From: Fibrobacter sp.
Lineage (GTDB): Bacteria > Fibrobacterota > Fibrobacteria > Fibrobacterales > Fibrobacteraceae
DNA length: 14,261 bases
Direction: 5' to 3'
NCBI GenBank assembly: GCA_017520105.1
Contig: JAFWRL010000281.1
Span: 1 to 14,261 of the forward strand
Positions 1-7,032 of the stretch are shown here, in pieces. The stretch's first letter is position 1, and each line of letters starts with the position of its first letter. The notes under the pieces were generated by a model. That model was given only the letters and a program-made list of their open reading frames with translations. It had not been told where the DNA came from and made no database searches. Both the position numbers and the translations under genes were made by a program.

Positions 1-1
1 A

Positions 2-3000
2 TTAGAGAGCTAACACAGCTGCTCCAGCCGCTCCACCAGCTGCTCCAGCCGCTCCACCAGCTGCTCCAGCCGCTCCACCAGCTGCTCCAGCCGCTCCACC
101 AGCTGCTCCAGCCGCTCCACCAGCTGCCCCAGCCGTTCCGGCTTTAGCGGCTCCAGTGCTGGCTGCAGCTGCTGTATTGTTTCCTAAAAGAGCATTGAGT
201 AATTCAGGTGTTATTTTGGAAGTGTCATACTTGGGTGTTGTGGTTGTTGTACCGTTCTCATCGGTTTTTGTTTCTGTTTCTGTCAACCTGTTAAGTATGT
301 CTTTTTGCATGTCTGTTTTTGATGAGGCGTTTATAAAGCCCATTATGGAATCTGTAAGAGCCTTTCCGCCATCAACAGATGTCTTGAGTGCGTTATGTGT
401 CAAATCCATGCCCTTTTGAAGAGCGTTTTGTGCGCTTTCTGTACCTTTGTTAAGAACATCCTTTAATTGGTCAAGACCCGTCAAGTTTTCGAAATTGGGG
501 CGTTCTTTTTCTCGGAGTCCCTTGAGCAAATCTGGAACTTCAATCGCAGTAGGTGTAGATGCTGATTGAATGTTCAGAGGAGATATGCTGCTTGTGTTCT
601 TGCCTTGCAAGTAATCTGTATTGTTGAGGTAATTGTTGGAAAGCACCATTTTGTCAATTGGAGAATCCTGCCAGTTCCAGAATCTTGTGAGATCAATCTT
701 TTCGCTGACATTTGTTTCTCCAAGAACAGCTTCGCCAACCATGCCGTCTGTTGGCAAGGAGATGACTGTTGTGGGAACTCTGAAATGATTCGTATGGTAA
801 CGATACAGCGCGTCTTGCAATTCAAAGGCGGTCTTTCCGAGTCTCTTGGCAAGCTTTTCTGGGTATGTGAAGGGGAACATCATGCAGTTTCCGTAGAAGC
901 CGAGCATTTTTTTGACATCAATGCAATTTAACAACGGGATGTCGTCGTAATCATAAGTAATATCCTTGGGGGCTTCGGGGTCTGGTAAATCCTTGAAGTT
1001 CATGTTAATGGTGAATTTCTCCAACATCAAAGCACGTTCGTCTGCAGACATGGCGCGCCATACGGCTTGAGAGTAACGCATGGTGTGCGAAGCGATATGA
1101 TGCATAGTGTCTTCGATTTTTTGATGCTGCTTGACAGTAAGGAAAGGCTTGGCTGCTTCTAAGTAAACAATGGTCGAATGAGTTAGATCGTTGGATTGTA
1201 AACGAGTTGTGCAGCCATTTGTTTCTGTATTGTTGTTGTCGTTGAATGTGACTGTAAGATCTTCAATGTATAGTTTTGTTAAACCGTAATTTGCTAAATA
1301 TGTTTTTTTCCAATAAACACTAGGTCGATACCAAGCTTCCAAACTGTTTAAATAACCAAAAAGGTTATTCCCAAAGATGCTGTTGATATGCTGTTGGTTC
1401 TTGAAAAGTTCGTACTCAAAATCCTTGCAATCGTGAGTTAATTTAATGTATGCAATGTCACCGACAGAATCTGCGGTACATGTAAACGTGCAAGAGCATT
1501 CTTGCAGATTATTGCTTTCGCGAATATCCTTTATTATTTTTCTTAGCTCATTAGATGTTTCAATATTATCTGGTATGGTGTTATATTTTACATTGACATC
1601 TTGATAAATTTTGCTTCCATTTTTTAATACTAATACTGCTTTGATTTTATCAAATAATATAGTAGGTGCTTTAAAAGTGATTTGGATTGTTGTTGTACTG
1701 CCACTTTTTTCGTCTATATTGAAATCCTGGTAGGCGTAATACTGTTTTGCTAAATCCAATCCACTTCGGTACTTATATGGAAGTGCACGGCGTAGAGCGT
1801 CATAATGTTTAGAAAGTAGTTCGTATCGAGCCTTGAACGTTTCTACTGTTAATTTGTTTTTGAGTAGATAGCTTTGACCGTTTAAAAAGCTAATCATTTC
1901 CATAGGAACGAAAAGGATGAGATCTACGTTTTCGATGCATGTTTGAAGTTTGTATCGTCTCATAACCTCCCAATACTGGATTGTCATTGCATGGGAATGG
2001 TTATGGTTTGCAATAATTTTAGTAGATACGGAATCAGATTCTTCACTTGATGCGGTCTTGATGAGAAGTCTGCTTGCTTGTGAAATCTTTTCTGATGCAG
2101 CCTTGATTGCGTTTTGAAAATTTCGTGAAGCATTGGACGCTTCGTTATAGCTGTCGTTTTGGTATGCGTGGGAATTGCCGGATCCGCTGGAACTGGATTT
2201 ACTAGAATGACCGCCAATTAATCCAAAGAAACCTCCTCCACAAGAACTACTGCTTGATGAAGCGCTGTATTCATAATCTGAACCTCCATCAGACATTTGA
2301 GCAATTGCTTGGTTGTATGCTTCTGTTGTTTTTTGTGCTTGACCGCTTTGGTAGCTCTCTGCTGTTGAATCGATTCCTTCTTGCTGGTCGATAACTTCAT
2401 AGCTTTGTTTTTTTTCTCGCAAAATTAAGCGTTGTTCTTCACCTGGAGCTAAAATTGTGGAGTACAAAAGTGTTCCGAGCGAGAATCCGTCTGGGATCCA
2501 GGCTTGATGCATGTTCAATGCATAACCAATTCCGAGAGAACTCATGTGAGGAATTTTGTTTGGATCATTTTGGAGATCTTCCTTAAAATTCGTAATATTG
2601 ATTGCTTTGTTTAAGGAAATGCGCGGCTTATCGGCAGATCCTTCTTCTGGGAGTGGGCTGATAGCTGGTTCCACAAGTCTCTGTATCATGGAATAGCTAT
2701 ATACTTCCGATGGTGCTGTATCGGTGGGCAAGTAAAGTGAATTTCCGTTATTCTCGATAAATTTAACGCTTGGAAGTAATTTATTTTCTTTTTCGGAATT
2801 ATTGATGAATGTCGCTTTATCGATGACGAAAAGCGGATGTTCGGGGTCTTTGCCTATTTCTGTTTCCCACCCCGTGTCATTCAGCATGTTTTCGATAGCG
2901 ACGTAAAGATTGCTTGCGTTGTCTGGATCTTTGAGCTCATTCTTGATTTTGAGATATTCTTGGCACAGATTGTATTTTTTCTTATTCTCATCCGTGTCTT

Positions 3001-4960
3001 GTTCGTTGAATTGTTCGATGGCAGATTCATTTTCGATATTGAGCTCGGCGCGGATATCGTACAATCTGTTGAGCTGTGTGAATGTGTTGAGTGTTTCTTG
3101 GTCGACTCCGTTTAAGAATTCAGTTGCGCTGACGGTAAAGCTCTTGCTGCCCTTTTTATTGCCTTCACCTCTTGTAAATGTGAAGGTGAGGGCGTCCTTG
3201 AGGTTATAACCTGTTGGAAGTGTGATTATGAATCGACCGTTTGCATCGGTGTATCCCTGAGGTTTTGGTGCATTGACTTCATCGTTTGATGGTTCTACAA
3301 TGCCGTCGATTTCGACGAGGGCGCCAGAGAATCCTTGGGTGTTTCCATTGGCGTCAACGATGTTTGTATTTCCATTCGAGTCCATTTCGTAAACATAACC
3401 TACGACTCTTCTCGGTAATGGCATTTCTTGTTCTACATCGCGGAGGAAACCAAGTCCTTTTGCGATGATTTCTGCATTGTTGACTGCTTGGGTTGCAATT
3501 TCTGATTCAAGTTCATTCTCAGAAACGAAAAGGTATATTGGAGCTGGTTCGTCAATTTCAAGAGTCGTAAAGAATTTGAACCTATTTAAGTGTAATTGTT
3601 TTTTTGTTGTTTCGAGTTGGTTTCGAAGCGCTTTGAATTTAACGTTTTTCTCGATGAGCGTGGTTTCTGTTTTTAAAATGTCTTCTATGCTAGCAAAATG
3701 GGCTGCTAATAATCTATCATGATTTGTTTGCAAACTAACAAAATTTGGCTTAATTTTTTTTGCATTTTCTATAATTTCTTCAAGTCTAAATTTTGTTATG
3801 AGCTTATATTCTGTTTGTGCTCTGTCTAGCGATTCCATTAATGGATATACTTTATTTGAATCAAGCTTTTTTACATCTTCTACAAAACGTACTCCCAATC
3901 GCACGAGCATATCGGCTGTGTCGGGGTCCATCAGTGAGATTCTCCATAGATCAACCTGCTTAGTCCAATATGTAAAGCTGTTGTAGTAATTTTCAAAAAC
4001 GTTTGCAGGAACTTTTATTATTTCTGTTTCTTTTAAGGGTAACGCGCCTTTTTTTTCTAATAGATAAAGTTTGGTTGCCAATCTTTTCCTATTGTCTATA
4101 GTTTTGCCTTCTGTAAGCAAATCCGCTGGTGATTTTATACCGAGAACGGCTAAATTTCTAACTCTGCTATCATCAAGTCCTTTGACCTTTATGAGCTCTT
4201 GTTGACTCTCAGATAATCCTGGAATTAGTATTCCTGTTGGGGGAATTGGTTTTAAAAATCCTGGATCAGGAATTCTGAAGCCGGGTATTGGTTCTATTGG
4301 GGTGAGTTCAATGTGGTCAATCGGTTTAAGTTTCTTAAGCTGTTCTCTAATAAAATCAATGTCTTCAATTCCATAATGTTTTATAATGAATTTTTGTTCT
4401 TTAACAAGGAAATTTTTGAATTCTACATCATATTTGTCTTTGTAGTAGCTAAATACTTGATCTGGTTTTAAACGAGCTTCTTTTAATTCAATTCCGGTAA
4501 TATCTTTGAAAAGATCTGGTTTTTTTGAAAGAATGTCCTTGACTTCTAATTTGTGTGTCTGAAAAAAGTCTTGAGCCTTGGCCGCGATAATTTTCCCATT
4601 GTTGTCAAGAAGCTCGTTTGTTGTGAGAAGTCCAGGGATTTTTTTGTTGACCCAATTTCTTTCGTTTTCAATAAAATTTTTGAACCCTGCGGGATCAGTC
4701 TCGATGGCGTTCTTTAAAACGTTATTGTCGAATTTGTTTGATGCATCAATTACGGCGAACGATTGTAGCGTAATATTCAGAGCATTTACTTTGTCAAAAT
4801 CTTCCTTGGCTACAAGTCCCAAGCCTTTTATTGCGGGTTCTTTAAGCTCTTTTGCGTGATCTGAAAAGAACGCTATAAAATTTTTCGTATCTAATGTTCC
4901 GTCTTCTTTTCGCAGAACATAACTATCGAAAACAACTTTACGAGAAAATTTTTCGGGCAT
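2..4960 (-). CDS. Very large multidomain protein of unknown function (1652 aa)
   Basis: I do not recognise the family. The start is the ATG at 4958-4960 (MPEKFS), because AAGGAG lies 6 bases upstream; an ATG nine codons earlier has no such site. The stop is TAA at 2-4, so the gene is complete. No signal peptide or clear membrane helix is seen, so a cytoplasmic or particle-associated protein is likely. Visible parts in order: charged helical N-terminus; Pro-rich stretch (about 220-245); two helix-hairpin-helix/DUF4332-like segments (about 247-282 and 340-378); carboxypeptidase-regulatory-like beta domain (about 518-614); a conserved-looking core with LAPGEEQR (837-844); a Ser/Gly linker (899-928); a helical stretch, then NHNHSH (985-990) before AMTIQYW; a cysteine cluster (C1155, C1157, C1161, C1178); and a Gly/Ala heptad tail (1607-1648). 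Codon use is AT-rich compared with the genes to the right. It seems monocistronic. The coding call is near certain; the function is unknown. Confidence 0.93.
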   Translation of the reverse strand: MPEKFSRKVVFDSYVLRKEDGTLDTKNFIAFFSDHAKELKEPAIKGLGLVAKEDFDKVNALNITLQSFAVIDASNKFDNNVLKNAIETDPAGFKNFIENERNWVNKKIPGLLTTNELLDNNGKIIAAKAQDFFQTHKLEVKDILSKKPDLFKDITGIELKEARLKPDQVFSYYKDKYDVEFKNFLVKEQKFIIKHYGIEDIDFIREQLKKLKPIDHIELTPIEPIPGFRIPDPGFLKPIPPTGILIPGLSESQQELIKVKGLDDSRVRNLAVLGIKSPADLLTEGKTIDNRKRLATKLYLLEKKGALPLKETEIIKVPANVFENYYNSFTYWTKQVDLWRISLMDPDTADMLVRLGVRFVEDVKKLDSNKVYPLMESLDRAQTEYKLITKFRLEEIIENAKKIKPNFVSLQTNHDRLLAAHFASIEDILKTETTLIEKNVKFKALRNQLETTKKQLHLNRFKFFTTLEIDEPAPIYLFVSENELESEIATQAVNNAEIIAKGLGFLRDVEQEMPLPRRVVGYVYEMDSNGNTNIVDANGNTQGFSGALVEIDGIVEPSNDEVNAPKPQGYTDANGRFIITLPTGYNLKDALTFTFTRGEGNKKGSKSFTVSATEFLNGVDQETLNTFTQLNRLYDIRAELNIENESAIEQFNEQDTDENKKKYNLCQEYLKIKNELKDPDNASNLYVAIENMLNDTGWETEIGKDPEHPLFVIDKATFINNSEKENKLLPSVKFIENNGNSLYLPTDTAPSEVYSYSMIQRLVEPAISPLPEEGSADKPRISLNKAINITNFKEDLQNDPNKIPHMSSLGIGYALNMHQAWIPDGFSLGTLLYSTILAPGEEQRLILREKKQSYEVIDQQEGIDSTAESYQSGQAQKTTEAYNQAIAQMSDGGSDYEYSASSSSSSCGGGFFGLIGGHSSKSSSSGSGNSHAYQNDSYNEASNASRNFQNAIKAASEKISQASRLLIKTASSEESDSVSTKIIANHNHSHAMTIQYWEVMRRYKLQTCIENVDLILFVPMEMISFLNGQSYLLKNKLTVETFKARYELLSKHYDALRRALPYKYRSGLDLAKQYYAYQDFNIDEKSGSTTTIQITFKAPTILFDKIKAVLVLKNGSKIYQDVNVKYNTIPDNIETSNELRKIIKDIRESNNLQECSCTFTCTADSVGDIAYIKLTHDCKDFEYELFKNQQHINSIFGNNLFGYLNSLEAWYRPSVYWKKTYLANYGLTKLYIEDLTVTFNDNNNTETNGCTTRLQSNDLTHSTIVYLEAAKPFLTVKQHQKIEDTMHHIASHTMRYSQAVWRAMSADERALMLEKFTINMNFKDLPDPEAPKDITYDYDDIPLLNCIDVKKMLGFYGNCMMFPFTYPEKLAKRLGKTAFELQDALYRYHTNHFRVPTTVISLPTDGMVGEAVLGETNVSEKIDLTRFWNWQDSPIDKMVLSNNYLNNTDYLQGKNTSSISPLNIQSASTPTAIEVPDLLKGLREKERPNFENLTGLDQLKDVLNKGTESAQNALQKGMDLTHNALKTSVDGGKALTDSIMGFINASSKTDMQKDILNRLTETETKTDENGTTTTTPKYDTSKITPELLNALLGNNTAAAASTGAAKAGTAGAAGGAAGAAGGAAGAAGGAAGAAGGAAGAAGGAAGAAVLAL
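17..142. repeat. 21-bp tandem repeat, six units, encoding the Gly/Ala tail
   Basis: Five identical 21-bp units occupy 17-121. A sixth unit at 122-142 differs at four positions. Read on the minus strand in frame, each unit encodes the heptapeptide GGAAGAA. The period is a multiple of three, so a gain or loss of units changes tail length without shifting frame. The perfect identity of five units points to recent expansion or ongoing slippage. The array sits 12 bases before the stop codon of the large gene. Confidence 0.97.
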
Positions 4961-4966
4961 TGTTGA

Positions 4967-4972
4967 CTCCTT
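4967..4972 (-). promoter_or_regulatory. Ribosome binding site deciding the start of the large gene
   Basis: On the minus strand AAGGAG is followed by a 6-base spacer and ATG at 4960-4958. This favours the MPEKFS start over the upstream ATG at 4985-4987. Confidence 0.85.
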
Positions 4973-5503
4973 CTTGTTTGAAAACAATGTTTTTTGGTGT
5001 GAATGAAACTTTTTTTTATTGTTGCAGAAATCTGTTTTTTATTTAAAATAATATTCCTTGTTTCGAACGTTATGTTGTTTAATTTAATTTACATGATGTA
5101 ATTGTGCTTATGTTGTTCGTAGGAAAAAGAATTGAATTTTTCCTTTTATTTTTTTGTTTTTAATTCAATTTTTTTGTTTTTGTGGAAAAAAAATAAAGTT
5201 AGGCATCTTCAAAAAAAGCTTCGAAGCACTTTTTTGGGGGGACTTTAAATTGATGTAAAAAACTTTTTTCAATGTTACATTTTACTTAAAATTTAGTATA
5301 TAAATGTTTCATTTGTTGCTGATGCGAATTTATTTGATGTTGTTGACGTAATAGATCTTTTAATAGCATTGACTAAATTTGACATAGCTGAATTTGGGGG
5401 AAATCCAGATTTTGATGTTGCTTTGCTTATTATGTTTTGCGTTTATGAATCTATGAAAAATGGTATCTTCTATTAAGAACTGTCCTGAAATGCTGGATTC
5501 CGC
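4973..5503. other. Long AT-rich intergenic region, no gene seen
   Basis: About 530 bp with no convincing open frame on either strand; the stop density is high. It holds many A and T homopolymers, an 11-bp palindrome (5090-5100), a T6G6 run (5230-5241), and a short hairpin flanked by A7 and T6 (5211-5235). A weak sigma70-like candidate for the large gene is TTGAAA, 17 bases, TTTAAA, read on the minus strand near 5240-5270, which would leave a leader of roughly 270 bases. I would not rely on that promoter. The region presumably carries the promoter and leader of the large gene. Confidence 0.6.
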
Positions 5504-5532
5504 TTGATAAAATAGGCTAATTTTACTATATT
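5504..5532 (+). promoter_or_regulatory. Sigma70-like promoter of the tRNA-Arg gene
   Basis: A -35 box TTGATA (5504-5509) and a -10 box TATATT (5527-5532) are separated by exactly 17 bases; each matches consensus at five of six positions. The predicted transcription start near 5539-5540 lies 8-9 bases before the mature tRNA 5' end, as expected for a short 5' leader removed by RNase P. Confidence 0.75.
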
Positions 5533-5547
5533 CACCTGCGCTAATGA

Positions 5548-5620
5548 GCCTGGTTAGTTCAGATGGATAGAACGAGTCCCTCCTAAGGATTAAACTCGCG
5601 TTCGACTCGCGAACCGGGTA
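5548..5620 (+). tRNA. tRNA-Arg, anticodon CCU
   Basis: A 73-base cloverleaf can be folded by hand. The acceptor stem is GCCTGGT with ACCGGGT (two G-U pairs) plus discriminator A. The D stem is GTTC/GAAC. The anticodon stem is AGTCC/GGATT with loop CTCCTAA, which gives anticodon CCT at 5582-5584. The variable region is 4 bases. The T stem is TCGCG/CGCGA with loop TTCGACT. It reads AGG arginine codons. The 3' CCA is not encoded, so it must be added after transcription. It has its own promoter and terminator and is the only plus-strand gene here. Confidence 0.95.
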
Positions 5621-5624
5621 TAGC

Positions 5625-5657
5625 AAAAGGGTCGCCATTCGGTGGCCCTTTTCTCTT
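5625..5657 (+). terminator. Strong intrinsic terminator after tRNA-Arg
   Basis: A 12-bp stem (5625-5636 with 5641-5652; ten Watson-Crick and two G-U pairs) has a 4-base loop ATTC and ends in a T-rich tract TTTTCTCTT. It starts 5 bases after the tRNA. The stem begins with AAAA, so it may also stop leftward transcription arriving from yciO. Confidence 0.92.
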
Positions 5658-5667
5658 AAGTAAAATC

Positions 5668-5684
5668 TGCGCATTTTTGGCGCA
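5668..5684 (-). terminator. Weak hairpin downstream of yciO, possible terminator
   Basis: On the minus strand, TGCGC and GCGCA form a 5-bp stem with a 7-base A-rich loop, followed by GATTTTAC. It lies 27 bases after the yciO stop. The stem is short and the T-tract poor, so the larger hairpin at 5625-5652 may do the real work. Confidence 0.35.
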
Positions 5685-5710
5685 TTCTGCCGAGCGCTAC
5701 TCGTTTTCTT

Positions 5711-6298
5711 TTACACTAACTCTCCGCGGATGACTTCAATGCTGTCGCCGACGAGGCTTACGATGTTCGTCGGGTTGATTTCGATGTTGCCGCAATCGAC
5801 CATCATATCGACGGAGTGCTGGAACGTGTTCCAGATGTCGTCGGTTTCGTAGATGTCCTCTTCGCTGAGCTTGGCTGCAGTGCTGAGGATGGGCTTGTCG
5901 AAATGCTGGAAGAGTTCTGCGAAGAACGGGTGCGTCGGGATGCGGATGCCGATTTCGGGGCGCCTGACGTCGAGCTTGCGCGCGATGTGCGGGTCGGCGG
6001 GGAGAATGAATGTGTATGGGCCGGGAACGCGCTGCTTGATGATGTTGAAGGCGAAATTGCTGACGCGTGCGTAACCGGTGGCAAATCGGATGTCGGGGAC
6101 GATAAGTGCCATGACAAACTTTTTCATGGGCTTCTTGAGGGCGTAAAGCTTGTGGATGGCCTTGGTGGATTCGGCGTTGCAGCCGATGGCGTAACCGGAT
6201 TCGGTAGGGTATAAAACGAGACCGTCGTCTTCGAGAATCTCGGCGGCTTGCTTTACGATGCGGGGCTGCGGGTTATCTGGATGTACTTCGATTCGCAT
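5711..6298 (-). CDS. yciO: YciO-type YrdC/Sua5 superfamily protein
   Basis: A 195-residue single-domain protein of the YrdC/Sua5 fold. That superfamily includes TsaC, which makes threonylcarbamoyl-AMP for the tRNA t6A modification. The N-terminus (VHPDNPQPR) and YPTESGYAIGC (30-40) resemble the YciO branch more than TsaC. Other family signatures are PGPYTFIL (92-99), IGIRIPTHP (115-123), ILSTAA (137-142) and PTNIVSL (176-182). Length matches E. coli YciO (about 206 aa). YciO's own physiological role is unsettled; binding of RNA or nucleotide is expected from the fold. The ATG has no clear Shine-Dalgarno sequence. An AT-rich TATATATTTTAT just upstream (6328-6335) could hold a -10 box, but no good -35 is visible. 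It lies after the yraN terminator, so it is probably a separate transcription unit. Confidence 0.9.
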   Translation of the reverse strand: MRIEVHPDNPQPRIVKQAAEILEDDGLVLYPTESGYAIGCNAESTKAIHKLYALKKPMKKFVMALIVPDIRFATGYARVSNFAFNIIKQRVPGPYTFILPADPHIARKLDVRRPEIGIRIPTHPFFAELFQHFDKPILSTAAKLSEEDIYETDDIWNTFQHSVDMMVDCGNIEINPTNIVSLVGDSIEVIRGELV

Positions 6299-6336
6299 AA
6301 ATTATTTTGGTTTTCACTTTTGGCGATAAAATATAT

Positions 6337-6368
6337 AAAAAAGAGATGTCCCGACTAGTGTCGGACAT
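6337..6368 (-). terminator. Intrinsic terminator downstream of yraN
   Basis: On the minus strand ATGTCCGAC pairs with GTCGGGACAT (nine pairs, one bulged base, loop ACTA). CTC and then six T residues follow (6337-6342). It lies about 70 bases after the yraN stop and just before the likely yciO promoter, so it separates the two units. A second small perfect hairpin (GTGAC, loop TGTT, GTCAC; 6375-6388) stands directly before it and may act as a stabilising stem. Confidence 0.8.
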
Positions 6369-6439
6369 GGCAATGTGACTGTTGTCACTTGACTAATCTG
6401 GACGCTCTGGATTCGTAAACTCGGGCGCGACTCTCGACC

Positions 6440-6847
6440 TCAGCATCTCGGTATGACTTCTTTGCCTTCGAATGCGTTTTTGTAGTGTTCGAACTGGAGG
6501 GGTTCTTGGTAGGTGCGGGCGGTCAGTACGTCAAAACGGCAGGGTTCGTCGAAGCTTTTGGGGGCGTGCGCTTTTTGCGTGGCCAAGAAGTGGCAGGCTG
6601 TCTGCCAAATTTTCTTTTGCTTGAGGGCGTTCACGCGTGCGGCGGGGTTTCCTTGCTGGTTGTTCCAGACGGACTTGACTTCGACAAAGACGAGGGTCTC
6701 GCCATCGCGGGCGACGATGTCGAGTTCTCCACCGCGGTAGGCGTAGTTGCGTGCCAAAATGTCGTAGCCTTCGCGCTTCAGGTACGCGGCTGCTTGGGTT
6801 TCGACAAAATTTCCTTTTGGACGGTTGTTTGTTTTTTTCGAAATCAT
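6440..6847 (-). CDS. yraN: YraN/UPF0102 family nuclease-fold protein
   Basis: A 135-residue protein of the UPF0102 (YraN) family, of about normal length. The fold is restriction-endonuclease-like. The visible core is NFVETQAAAYL (13-23), GYDILARNY (27-35), then RGGELDIVARD (38-48) and TLVFVEVK (51-58), giving the PD-(D/E)xK-type acidic/lysine residues E41, D43, E57 and K58. RFDV follows at 104-107. The cellular role is not established; a link to recombination or DNA processing is often inferred from the fold. A GGGGAG Shine-Dalgarno (6851-6856) lies three to four bases before the ATG. The last residues (VIPRC) are encoded by GTCATACCGAGATGC, which resembles the arm of intergenic repeats, so the extreme C-terminus may come from such an element. 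A terminator follows at 6337-6368. Confidence 0.93.
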   Translation of the reverse strand: MISKKTNNRPKGNFVETQAAAYLKREGYDILARNYAYRGGELDIVARDGETLVFVEVKSVWNNQQGNPAARVNALKQKKIWQTACHFLATQKAHAPKSFDEPCRFDVLTARTYQEPLQFEHYKNAFEGKEVIPRC

Positions 6848-6892
6848 TTGCTCCCCTGAATGTTCTGGATCCTGCTCCTACGAACCTAATTC

Positions 6893-6917
6893 AACTAGGG
6901 CTCTAAAGAGCCGAGTT
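6893..6917. repeat. Inverted repeat/hairpin between the kinase gene and yraN
   Basis: AACT-AG-GGCTC, loop TAAA, GAGCC-G-AGTT form nine pairs interrupted by a small internal loop. No T-tract follows on either strand, so it is not a standard intrinsic terminator. It lies 46 bases upstream of yraN in the probable read-through path from the kinase operon. An mRNA processing or stability element, or part of a dispersed repeat, are options. The nearby TGCTCAGGATGAC (6931-6943) resembles common dispersed intergenic repeats. Confidence 0.55.
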
Positions 6918-6963
6918 CCATATATCGTTTTGCTCAGGATGACGTAGATGAGTAATAGCTCAC

Positions 6964-7026
6964 TGCCAACATCCTGCTTTCAACATCCTGCTTTCAACTT
7001 CCAACTTCCAGCTTCCTACTTCCTAC
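6964..7026. repeat. Array of nine degenerate heptamers
   Basis: Nine consecutive 7-bp units fill 6964-7026 without a gap. On the plus strand they run TGCCAAC, ATCCTGC, TTTCAAC, ATCCTGC, TTTCAAC, TTCCAAC, TTCCAGC, TTCCTAC, TTCCTAC. The minus-strand consensus is roughly GTWGGAA. The unit ATCCTGC-TTTCAAC occurs twice as a 14-mer. The array ends 6 bases from the kinase stop codon, so it would be transcribed into that gene's 3' untranslated region. It resembles in style the short tandemly repeated heptamers known from cyanobacteria, although the sequence differs. Confidence 0.85.
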
Positions 7027-7032
7027 TATTTA

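Noticed and set aside
17..142. CRISPR-like short repeats
   Set aside because: The units are directly adjacent with no spacers, and they encode an in-frame heptapeptide.
5360..5674. 104-codon minus-strand open frame
   Set aside because: It runs antisense through the tRNA and its terminator; it has no family likeness and no ribosome binding site.
5816..6214. 132-codon plus-strand open frame
   Set aside because: It is antisense to yciO, which has full family signatures.
6893..6917. Intrinsic terminator of the kinase operon
   Set aside because: The hairpin is clear but neither strand has a T-tract after it, so I list it only as an inverted repeat.
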